From Phoronis australis (lineage: Eukaryota; Phoronida; Phoronidae), in contig NMRA01000295.1 of the NCBI GenBank assembly GCA_002633005.1, forward strand, positions 85,124 through 147,123: 62,000 nucleotides of DNA. The letters are read 5' to 3'. The position numbers were made by a program, and so were the translations under genes. The notes below the pieces were generated by a model. The model searched no databases and was not told the DNA's origin. It saw only the letters and a list, made by a program, of their open reading frames with translations. This document shows positions 1 to 12,300 of the stretch, piece after piece (position 1 is the first letter of the stretch; each line of letters begins with the position of its first letter).

Positions 1-105
1 TCACACACTACCCCCATGCACTGCCACGGTGCACTATTCCCGTGCACTACCCCCCGTGCACTACCCCCGTGCACTACCCCCATGCACTGCTCCCATGCAC
101 TACCT
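1..105. repeat. 15-bp minisatellite at the left edge
   Basis: About seven imperfect copies of CACTACCCCCGTGCA, probably running beyond the window edge. It lies about 60 bases upstream of the first visible exon. Confidence 0.8.
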
Positions 106-168
106 CATGCCCATGGAGTGTGCAGTTCATTGTAATTGTATGTAGTGCAAGTTGCTCAATATTTTCAG

Positions 169-308
169 AGTACATTGGAATCTGTTGAGACTCTGATCAA
201 AAGACATGAAAACTTTGAGAACACTCTCCTTCACCAGGAGGAGAGAATGAATGCATTGAGTGACATGTGTGACAAGTTATTGGCAGCTGGCAAGAGTAGC
301 AGCAATGG
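169..308 (+). CDS. SPTBN5: Beta-heavy spectrin exon 1 (of window)
   Basis: Opens after a TTTCAG acceptor and encodes VETLIKRHENFENTL, the helix-B start of a spectrin repeat whose helix A must lie upstream. The donor GG|GTAAGA leaves a phase-2 junction. Of the following 3.5 kb intron, 1404-2729 is a TTAA-flanked inverted-repeat element; I recognise nothing in the rest. Confidence 0.85.
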
Positions 309-3300
309 GTAAGATAAAACTGTATTGTGATTTTTTCTGTGATGAATTTATAGTTTATTATTTACCTTTTAGTAAGTGTCATGTTTTCATAATGTCCCTG
401 TCTCTCTTATCATTAAAAAGTCGTATTGCAGTTTATTCCACTGTAGATTAGCAAAAAAAACTGCAATTAATTGACGGGCTCAGTCACCTCATTAATTAAG
501 ATGGTCAGGCTCTCTGTGATGCTGGTTATGTGTAAACGTGATAAATCGCCTTCTGCCTAAAATGGTTGTGAAAAAAATCCTAAGAATTTGTATGAGCAGG
601 CCTTTTGATCAATGGATGAGATGCTGTTTAGTCTGATTTGTTGAACATTGGGTCGGTGGTTGGATTCTGCTTCTTCTTTAAATCCAATACACTTCTATAT
701 GCTGCCTTTGTGCACTGACACTATCTGCTAGTTAATCCATTATAGCTGGACAAGTAAAAGTAGTTTTAAAAAAGCTGTAACCATGGTAATGGGCTCCCGA
801 CATTTTGTCTCCAAGTAGTAAGTTAATATGTATACACAATTTATAGTTACTGCACGCATGAAGCCTGATTGATGCTCATAATTGAATCTTGTAAGAATTC
901 TTTTCAAAGTAATTCTTAGTGGAATGTCACTTTTCTGTTTTTGTTGAAGAGGTATGGAACGCGAAAGCTTGCCAATAATATCTTCTAAACAATTCCTGAC
1001 AAAAGTACTCTCTGTCAATGTCTACTACACAAAGTTAGGACTTACATCAATTGCCTCTTAATTGAACTGGCTGCTACTTGAAGTCATTGTTTTATTTATA
1101 TCAAAGGTCAAAGGTCACATTTTCCAGGTAAGGGAAATGTGTTACATCTACGTTCTGCCATACCAAATAAGGAGAAAATTTTTGCCTCGTACGTGAAAAA
1201 TCAACCAAGTGACGAGCAGTTAACAAATCGTTTTTTTGAAATTTGAAATTAAAAGAAAAATGCTTTGACATCAACAGAAATTGAAATTCTTTACGAACTA
1301 ACTGTAAACATACCTTGTGACCAAGTTGAATTCTTTTTCAGTGGCATTGAATCAGTTTGAATAATGCAATTTAGTCTGTTTTTCATGTTCCATACTTGTT
1401 TAAGGTTATCTCCAACCTTATTAAAAAAATTGACCATTTTTACAATATTTCACTCGTGTCCCGCAAAATGCCTTATCTTCATTCTCAGGGAACTTCAAAT
1501 ACCGCTTAGCGAGAAAAAAAGATTTAGTAGAACCACTTTGGAACCGCACAACCGCGTGGATATTTGTTTACTACTTATCCAAGGTCAAAGGTTAAAGGGC
1601 TTTCAATTAAATCGAATCTCCCGCCAGGTACAGAACAGCTTCATGTACCCTCAGTCCTTTCATTCCCAAATCGCCATAACATTGAGCCAACGAGGTGTAC
1701 TAATGATAGAATTGTGCGGGGGAAAACTTAGACAAAACGTAGTTTTGATCCTAAGGGAGTTGTGCGTCTACATGATTACGACCGCTGGCATTGAAAACAA
1801 AGCTACAAGTCGCCTCAGGCCTCTGTGGTCATGAACACAGAAAGTTGTGAAAAGAGATAAATCCTCACCCTAATTCCTTAATTCAATTAATAAGTTGACA
1901 TTTCGATGTTTCAATCCCATGCTAATGATATACTTTAACCACCGATTCGATTTTTGTAATCCATTTCTTACTTGGTATCGTATCAGTCTCCCAGCACGTG
2001 GCGTGTACAGGCTATGAACTGTGACCTACTTAGAAAGTAGGGTGTAAACAACAATAAAAGTTGGCTGGGAACATTAATATGTGTATTTGAGGTTTTAATG
2101 ATTAAGTTAGTTGCGCACTGCAAAATCAGTTGACATTGCGAGTGAACATTGAAATAGCTAACATAGTTAAGGATTGTATAGGTTATGTGTACCGAAAACA
2201 AGTTTTCACCAAACAATTAACCGAAGTCTTTGGGATTTTCACTTGTCCCAGTTTAATCAACTTTTTCTCGGCTTCGGCAAATCCACTTCATTTGAACATA
2301 GGAACTCGAGTTCTCGAAAACGGCTTGATAGATTTCGGTGAAACTTTCTAAACTTAATATTTAGTCATCAATCTCAAAAACGCTGTTAGGATTTACAACT
2401 TCAATTTTTTCCAAAATACCTTACATTTTGCAAGTTGATTTGTCATAGAAACCAAATGAACAGACTAATCAAAAATTCCTAACAGCGTTTTTGAGGTAAC
2501 TGGTGAAGTTTTCATTTAAAAAGGTTTCGTTAAAATTGGCCAAGGGGTTATTTTGCTATGAATGTACCTTTCTTAAAAATGAAACTTTAACTTAATAATG
2601 GCACAAGTATATTTATATTTCCTGGTCTTTGTTCTTTCAGAAAATATATACTTTTACTAGTTGACAAAGCTTAGTGTCTTTTTGATATAGTGTTAGAATG
2701 GAGGCCACTAAATAAGGTTGGAGATAACCTTAAGGGCCACACTATCCTCAGGACAACAAGTTAACCTTTTCTTTACAGTACACTTTTTAAATCATGCTTG
2801 TTGATTTTTTTCATGGAATACCTTCAGACTCAGTTTGCTGTCTCAGTTGGTGTAACACTCTGGTTGGCTGATGGTGATCAGTACAAGTGCTTTTTGCAAT
2901 ACAGTTGTACCATAATCTGTTTACGACACCTTCTAAGCATGACAATAACAAGTAATGTCATGCTTGATTCATTACCACCTCTCTCTCTAGATAGTTGAAA
3001 CCTTGAACTTGTGAATCATCACATTTGTATTCTTAAATGACACCAAACAGCTTGTGAAGTACCAGACAGTCAATTTGGTCTGCAATGAATTATTAGCAAA
3101 CACTTGCATGACCTGAGACATCAGTTTGTTTTAATTCGTCAGGGCTGCCTAAGCACAATGAGAAGCTGGCCATCGACTACACAAGTCTAGTTAGTGAAGT
3201 GTCTAGATAACATTTTCTTGATTTCTCACATTAAACTCATTCCTTTTCACCTTCAGTTTACTCTTATCTACAAAATATCTTGCTGCGCTTGTCTGAAGTG

Positions 3301-6300
3301 ATATTTTTTGCAATTTTATCTAGGGTTGATGCTCAATAAACGTTTCAGTTTTCATTTTCACCATGCAATATCACTTAAATATCCTATTTTGTACTGCCAT
3401 CAGACTGAGATATTTGTGAAAATCACTTGTGAGGTGAGAAGAGGTCTTGCTTATCTATACCGACATTTGCCAGATTTGCTTTTAATTACAAGCTCTGTGC
3501 CTGTGTGGCAGTTATTTCTCATCCTGGCAATCTTTTGGTTTTTATTACAATTTTTATTGACATTCATCTTCCTAGTATATTTTATACAGGACACAATATG
3601 GCAGACAAGTGTGATTTTCTCTTTTCTTGTAACGGATAAGTAGCATTAAAAATACTACTTTGCCAGCTTTAAAATCCTGCATTGATTATTTGTTCAAATT
3701 AAAAATGCAAACTTGGAGAATGGAGGAGTGTCATGATGTCAATTATTCTTTTTATAAAATTGACATTGATGTCATATGAAGTTGTTAAATCTTACCTACA
3801 GCGTCCATCAGAGACGACAGGAAGTGTTGTCAAGGAGAAGGCGAGTGAAGGAGCGAAGCAAAGAGAGGCGTCGTCTTCTTCAGGAATCTCTGGCCTACCA
3901 GCAGTTCTTGAGAGACTCTGACGAGGTAAACATTTAGTCCAATGGTCTGCTTCAGCTTGCAGTTGGTGATGGTAATCAATGGTCTACTTAAGCTTGCAGT
4001 TTGTGATGGCAACCAATGGAATCCTAACTCTTTACCATGTGGGCTGTTATTACCATGGAAATTTATCTCTGTTGCCATGTTACTTTTATCATAGTTCTTT
4101 TTCTATGGGCTGAGTATAAAAAGTAGTGTGTCAAGTCTGGGCCATTTGTCGTGTTTGCATCCTGTGTGATAAAGTGTAAGCACTGTCTGTTTCTATTAAG
4201 GTTATCAGGTTCTGGTTTGGAAGTTATACTTGGCATCTGGTACTAATCATTAATTTGGATTTTGTATCATTTTTTTGTGGTGTGCCTGTTATTCTTTCTG
4301 CTGATTATTGTCTTTCATTTGTGTAACCTAGGGGAAAATTCCCATTAGGCAAGTTAGCCATGCTGATAAGTTTTTTAGCCTATTGTTATCTGCGAATGTT
4401 TTACTATTAACGCATAGTGGACCAGGGTACATGTGTCTAGGACATTCAGGAGAGCAACGCTTTGTTCGAATTTTGATAACCTCAAGGAAAGTGGCAGCTA
4501 AGTTGACTTTGAACTCTTTCTCACATAATTCAGGGTCTATGCTTATGATCAATCTGGATTTTGAGTGTTGTGTTCCAGCAATGGTTAAGGGTGAGAGAGG
4601 CGTGCTGGTGCAGCTGTTTTTTGCAGCACATGGAAGTTTTAAAAAAGGCCACCATTGACCTTTTTTGTTTTGCCACCAAGATTTTTTACTTCAGCTTAGA
4701 TGTTGAAGATTTTTGCATAAAGATGATGTACTGAGGTGGAGAGTGGTCTAAGGAACTGTTTCTAGGTTTTCTGCTGTGGCAATTGTGTTCAGTTTGAACA
4801 TGGGATGCATTAGTTTAATGAAAACTTCATTTTGTGGAACACGCTAAGTCAATGAGAAAGTCACCTAGTATGCAGAGTATAAAAATTCTGTTCGTAGTTC
4901 TCTAACCAAATACTAGATGGAACCACTAGATCTGGAAGTGAGCATTAGATGAAGCTACTAATTCTGTGACTGAACACTAGATGGAGCTACTAGTTGCTGC
5001 CTTATGGCTTTAAGGTGAAAAGGCTGCCATTAATTCATATGCAGGAGATGATGGTGAAGTATCATAAGCCACAATTCAAGTGTAACCAACCATTGAAAGT
5101 AACCAAAATTATACTTTCCTTTAACTCATTCCTCCCTGATCCCACCATATGGCATGACTTGTTTTCACTCAGGGACGATAGATAGGATTTAGCAGATTGC
5201 TCAGTTATCCATGTGTGTTGTTTCATAGATGTTCACCGTCAGACAAGGCAGGTGAATATCCATTGTGTGTTCGTAGGTATTCACCTGCCTTGTCTGACGG
5301 TGTTTGAATTTCTTGGCCAGAAATTTCCTTGAACTGTTTGTGCAGGTAGTTAAAGGCCAGAAACAAACATTTTGCTGATAATCTTGATGCATTCTGCTGC
5401 TATTTACAGTTGAAATCTTGGCTGGACGAGAAGTTGACATGGGCGTGTGATGATTCATACAGAGACCTTTCTAACTTACAACGCAAGCTACACAAACACC
5501 AAGCATTTGAGGCAGAGTTACAGGCTAACAGTGACAGGCTGGAGGTCATTTCTAAGGTCAGCTAGAGGTTCATTTGCAAATTAGAATTGACTTTGTCATC
5601 TGATTAATATCCACATTTGGCTAAATACCTGCTTGTCTTTTATACACGCCTATTCATCACCCAACCCCAATTTATACAGTCACAATCTGTTCCTTCAAAG
5701 CACCTGTAGAGAATGTCGCCTTCTAAAATATTCCAAAACACATGCACACAATTTGTACATGCATCTCAAAGAGAGTGCATTACCTGTAGTTTGACAAGAT
5801 TGTTTGAAAAAACAACTTTGTAAAAACTCTTAAGTTTTTTCAGTGATATTTATTTTTATCCATACTGGCACAAAATGTTCTATAAACTAAGTAACTAAAA
5901 CATTTCTCTTAAACTGTAAAGCATAAAATGGCCGATACTATTTCCATAGCATGCTTTGTGTCATGTTTAATATCACCTGTTTTAGGTCAAAGTTGGCTCT
6001 TTGAATTTACAATGTTTTAGTTAAAACATTTTGCAGTGTGAAAAAACCTGCAAACTTTTAGTGTTAAAAGTGACAGTGGTGACAATTCACAGATACTTGC
6101 AATGAACAATTATTCCAAACTTGTGAATACCTATTAGTAACAACACGTCATCTGATGTAAAAAATTGTCCCGTTCAGCGTCACAAGCACTTTTTTGCAGA
6201 TTTGTTGATTTAAGAAACACTCAGGGCTGTTCCAGCAAAATCTGTATGGGAGGGGGGAAGGCACTTTTATTTCGTACCCACCGCCCATATTTTTCATTTA

Positions 6301-9300
6301 TTTCTCCAACCCATGACCCATAATTTTTTAATTATTTTTAATAGGTTAAAATATAAAATCCAACACTTGCAAACAAATTGCCTCCAGGAGGACCTGTTAA
6401 GAACTTAGATGATTGACAGACAAGAACTAGTTGTCTTGTCCAATATTGTCAAAAACTATAAGTAGCCTGTGTGCAATACTTTTGGCAGCCACCAGGTGTC
6501 TCTGTTCACCATGTGTCTATAATTTCAATGAACATTTTTTCAATTATAAGGATCTATGAATCTCAAACTGTCTCCACGAACTCTTTTATACTTCTATGTC
6601 AAGTGAATATTGGAACTTGTTTATCTTACTCCTCATACTTTTTATTTAAAAATCATCAATTTTGTTATATGTGTTAACACCAGTTTAGTGTTGCAGAACT
6701 TTTCAATTCAATAGGACTGCAGACAAACAGTTGGCTCAAATCAAGTTGCCCATGACTTGGTTAATGGCTTAGTGAACATATTGCACTCTGTTCACTGGCA
6801 ATATGGGCTTTTTGTTTTGGGATAAGTTAGAATATATGCCAGTTGCATTTTTTTGAGTTTTGACAGCTGAAGTAACCAACCTGTCAACATTAACAGGTCA
6901 AAAAATACCACCCATTTTTAATGCATTACTTCTTATAGGAACGACCACCCATAATTTGAGTTTTTTTCTGAAGACCACCACCCATGAATTTTTATTTCTA
7001 CTGCCGTCCCCCCCCTCCCACACGGATTTTACTGGAACAGCCCTCATAACTTTTGAAGCAAGGAACTCCTTGTTAGATGACTTATCATGATTCATTGTAT
7101 ATATTAACATTGTGGCATGTATTAACATAATAATTTAACTTCAGTGAGGAACCTTTCTATTGATTAATTTGATCTTTTCAATACTGCAAACGCAGATCAC
7201 AAACAACACCTTAGAGAATTCTGAAAATTGGTTATTAATTTTCACTGCTTGTATTACACTGTTTCAAAGGTAACTAAATAGGAAAAGTACCATCTAAACA
7301 CAGTTTCAATACACTAAAATGCTGAGAAGTTCAAGTTTTCGATGTTTGGTCTGTATGAGAAAATCTGCAAATTTACTGAAAAATCTGCAAATCTTTTGTC
7401 CAAAGTACTCAGTGACAAATGCAGTTTTGGTGGTATGCAAGTCTGGAGATGTGTCATTGTGATGTGATTGGCTGACACACACCACCTGACGTTATCTACC
7501 TTTACCTCCACGACCATAGCCCAAAAATTACATGACATCCTTTTTGGTCATTTTGTCTGATTAACAAGTGTTTATTACAGGTATTCAAGACCATGGGCCC
7601 AAAGTACAATTACACCAATTAAAGTTATATTACTAGAGAGGCACAGACATTTCTTTATGTAATGATGATCTCTTACAAAATGAATGGTAAATGAAACCTA
7701 TAACGCCTTTGTGTCAGGGTTTTTCATTAAACTAATAATTTAGTTGACACTGGGACTGCTTCTTTATTTTTTCTGCATAAATTTAACCCTTAAGTCTTGA
7801 AATGCTGGGCATACGAGTATAAAAGGGATATTCATCGTTGAAGTTATTTGGACATAAAAGAATTTTGCCTGCCAGTTTCGACAGCAAAATTATGATTCAC
7901 ACAATGAAATCGTGTCAAACTGTGAATTTTCTTGGCAAATCCAATAAAAAGTAATGTTCAAGCATGTACTCTAAATATAAATTGAGAAAAGTACATCTTA
8001 ACTTAGAATTATTACATACGTCCCTCCGCCAGCCTTGTATGTCACAATCTAGAACACGTTCAGAAAAAAATATTAAATAAACTTAAGGTGGTCTCACAGG
8101 CAACACCCTGATTCAACCACACCTCATGAAAACCTTATTTACTTAGAAGTTTTTTAAGTACAGGCACCTAGTTATAGCGACATTTTCCACGTCAACTTAA
8201 TTTTTATTGTAAATTAAGCGCACTTTAAAGTAAATTGTAAGTAAAATTATGACACTTTGATGAACTCTTCAGTTTGGTGTCGGTCATGTACACAACTCCT
8301 ACGCCATCTGCCCTTTACTCATTGTTGCGTAGTGCATCTTGTCAGATTTTCATCCCTGTAAAATTTACATATTTTATACAGAGTAATTATGTCTTCAATG
8401 TTATTATTATTATTTAGTTCTACCTTAAGTATTGTTTTAGGCTGTTCATGTCTGGCTTAAAGCCCAAGACATTTGCAGTGAAAAACTCAAAATCAGGTGG
8501 TGAGTTAGCTGAGCATTGAGATTTTAGACCTATGATTAATTAGTAGAATTTTTTGTACCATGAACCTGTTTTTAGTAGATTTAAATTACTTTAAATGTAT
8601 CACAAATTCGCATTTGTCACTTATGGAGTGAATTTCTCCTTTGTAACTTGAGAACCAGCAAAACTAGCTAGCAGCTACAATTTTCATGTTGATCGGTAAT
8701 ACAAACTATGTACTGTGTGTTGGGTTGTTTTCTTGTGGCCGAATGTGATCAAGTCAATATATAGCAGGACACTATAATGGTCATCAAGTCAATATATGGC
8801 AGGACACTGCAATGGTCATCAAGTCAATATATAGGAGGACACTGTAATGGTCATCAAGTCAATATATAGCGGGACACTGTAATGGTCATCAAGTCAATAT
8901 ATAGCGGGCAACTGTAATGGTCATCAAGTCAATATGTAGCAGGACACTGTAATGGTCATCAAGTCAATATATAGCAGGACACTGTACTGGTCATCAAGTC
9001 AATATTTAGCAGGACACTGTAATGGTCATCAAGTCAATATGTAGCAGGACACTGTAATGATCATCAAGTCAATATATAGCAGGACACTGGGCATCAAGAC
9101 CACCAGTTGTGATGTCATTTTCTTGCAGTTTTCAAAATCATTACTTGCAGACTTCTAAACATTAAAGTAATGATATAGGTTTTAGTACTTTAATGCTGTT
9201 TAATGTGTTTATCTTGGCTTCTTTTGTTGTTTACTGTTGTTATCATAAAATCATCTGTGACCTTTGATTATCAAGTTTATTTCTGACTCTTCCCCTTTTA

Positions 9301-12300
9301 TTGATTTTTTGCTGATTGGTTGCAGCTCGGAGAGTCTCTTATACAAGATGATCACTATGCATCTGCTCAAATCAAGAACAATCTGTGTGAACTGGACAAA
9401 CTGTGGAAAGATGTGCACACAAAGGCGTCAGACAAGGGTGTGAAACTGAATCAGGCTCACCAACAACTGACACTCAATAAAACGTTAGACAATGCTCAAC
9501 GCAAGCTGGATGAGTTGGAGAAAGTTGCTTTGTCCCAGGATCTGGGTGGAGATCTGAGGAGCGTGAAAAAACTTCACAAAGAACACTTGGTTCTTGAGAA
9601 TGAGCTGAGAGTTCATGCAAACACCATGCGTGATGTGGTTCAACACGGACAGTCACTGGCGCATGCGGGACACTTTGACTCACAGTCAATATTGGCTCAA
9701 ATTCAAGACTTTGACCAAAGGTCAGTGGCTGTGTACTGTTGTGCTGCATTGTAGTAGCCGTAGTTTAATAATTATTATTTTTCGTAATTGTGATATTTAT
9801 TCATTGCGTATTGATGCACAAATAGTATTCCATTATGTAAATGTAAATGTGTCATTGAGTTATTTTGTTGAAGGTGTGAGTAGACAAGTTGTGGACAAGC
9901 TTGAGTTGATTGTAATCCAAATGTGGCATAATGATTTGTCAACTCATGTTTTTTTTCAAAACCTTTTTGAATGAGAGACATTTAGCAAATATGCCATTCA
10001 TCTTACTTTATTCTGTTGGAAGCTCACCAATATCTCTTGCATCTTTATGTGGTTATTACTTTGTTCTGTCGAAGAAAGTAGCTTTTCATTTGGACCTCAT
10101 ACTATTCTAAAATGGGTCTGGACTAGTTCCTTACTCAGATGAGAAGTAATTTTATCATGCAAAGAACTGACAGTTTGTTATTGCTCAAGACCTTGCTTGG
10201 TGAATGAAATGACACGGCATGACTAGTCAAATTGTACAGTCTGTTCTTTAGAAATAAAGAACTGTCAGCTCTTTACAATTCCACAAACCTCATCTATGTT
10301 GACTAAGGAACATACCACAACCAATCTATGTTGACTAAGGAACATACCACAACCAATCTCATAATGACAAGTGGTCTACATCAAAAGGTGTGTTTGTGAC
10401 TCCAGTCGAGTTTGTTATCGCTTCAAGAAATTTATCAGCTGATTGGTTGAGGTTTTTTTATGAATATTATCATCTGTCAAATGACTATCAGTTTTCAAGC
10501 ATGTTTACAACTTGTTAGGTTTGAGAATCTGCAACCCAGTGCCAAGTATCGTAAACAGCAGTTGGATGCATCATTATGTTGGCACCAATTTAACTATGAT
10601 GTCCAGGAAGAACTTCAGTGGATCAGTGAACACATGCCGTCAGCGACCTCTATTGAATGTGGCAGAACGCTTGTTGATACACAGAACTTGTTTTCCAAGC
10701 ACCAGGTACTGTGTTTTTCCCACTAGAGACTGGAGTTTTGCTTGAAACTTTGAAATGTCTCTGCAATTTGTAATAGTGTAATACATTGATCACAGATCTC
10801 CATGTGCTATGAAGTAAAGAAACAAATAACTTGAAAAGGTGTCTACTTTATGCCTATTCGTAGCTCGCAATGTATTAGATTGCTTTGTAAAGATGACTGC
10901 AGGTGTTAGTAAGAATTAATATTTTGTTGCAATATCCCGTTCTTGTAAACAGCACAGTCACGTGTTTGCAGTCTACAACACTTTCAGCTATGACCAGCTA
11001 TGGCCCTGTCACCCACTACTAACTCATATATAAGGAATGGACTATATGACATCTGTTCATATTGTATCTGTTCATTTCATATCTCTTCAGATCATACCTG
11101 TTCATGTCATATCTAATGTTGTTTTCTCGTATTGCTTAGCAACATTAGGTGTCTTCAACATAATCACTCTCTGTCTTTGTATATTATTTTGCTCTTGATT
11201 TTATGAACTGTGTCATTTTCAGAAATTGCTTAAGGAAGTTCAAGGTCACCATTCGATGATACAAGACATTCTGTTGACGGGTCAAAAGTATGTGAGTGAG
11301 AATCACTTCGCTGCACAAGACATTCAGTCAAGAGCAGACGAGCTGAAGCAAGGTTGGGACCAACTAGTCGGTGACTGTGACCGTAGAAAGAATGAGCTGG
11401 ACCTATCATTAAAGGCACAACAGGTGGGATACAACGGCAGATTTATGTGTATATGCCCAACTTAATGTATATTGTATAGTTAGAGTTTCAATCATCCTGA
11501 GCAACGAATTTGACAAAGTTTCACCTCACAACACTGGCTAAACATCCATTTCAACATGTTTCAATTCTAAATCTTGACAGTGTCTCACCAGGCGTTGCTC
11601 CATGCATTTTTCTGAAATTGTCACAACTTGCCATGTGTGTCCATTTACTAATAAACAATGAGCAGTTAGATATAATTATGTCACATTAAACTCAAATTTT
11701 AGTTGGACAAAAGGCAATTTTCTTGTAACAAAAGTACCACAATTCTGGCAAGACATTTGTGACCCACCACCACAAAATGAGTCTTAAGTTGGATTTGTCA
11801 TTTTTTTAATTGTTACTTTTCTGAAAATACAGTACTTTCTGATCATTTTGAGGTATGAAACATGTCCTTATCTTCACAAATGATCGAGTTATTGCCAATT
11901 CTAGTCGGGGAAAGCGAAAAGTTAGAGCTTTCAAAAGTCAAGGAAAATGGCCGAGAAAAAGTGCCGATAGTGTCTTTAAAATTTCCATAGCAACCTGCAG
12001 TTGAATGCTACTTTTCAGACTTATTAGTATACACAACAACATAAACAAATAAAAGTAATCAAAAATTAGAAAAATTATAGACCTTATTATGTAATCTCAG
12101 CCAAAAAGGAGTGATATTCATGTTGGTTTGCTGCAACTGGGTCAATAAATTTCCCAGCTAATGTATACAGGGTCAGTCCACTTGTGGCAGGAGGGGTTAC
12201 CACAAGTAAAACAAGTAGTTAAAGTGCATTTTGGAGAAGTTTAATAAAATGAAGTCATGTAGATTACAAAATACACGTTCGTGGCTGAATTTTGTTCAAA

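Noticed and set aside
1364-1834. 156-codon frame at the left part of the TTAA element
   Set aside because: It starts outside the element and crosses its terminus; no transposase motif was recognised.
3308-3643. 111-codon hydrophobic frame resembling a membrane protein
   Set aside because: AT-rich intronic sequence with no signals, domain or splice fit; hydrophobicity follows from T-rich composition.
9474-9749. Minus-strand frame opposite exon 4
   Set aside because: Shadow of the spectrin exon; the plus-strand reading has clear repeat structure.
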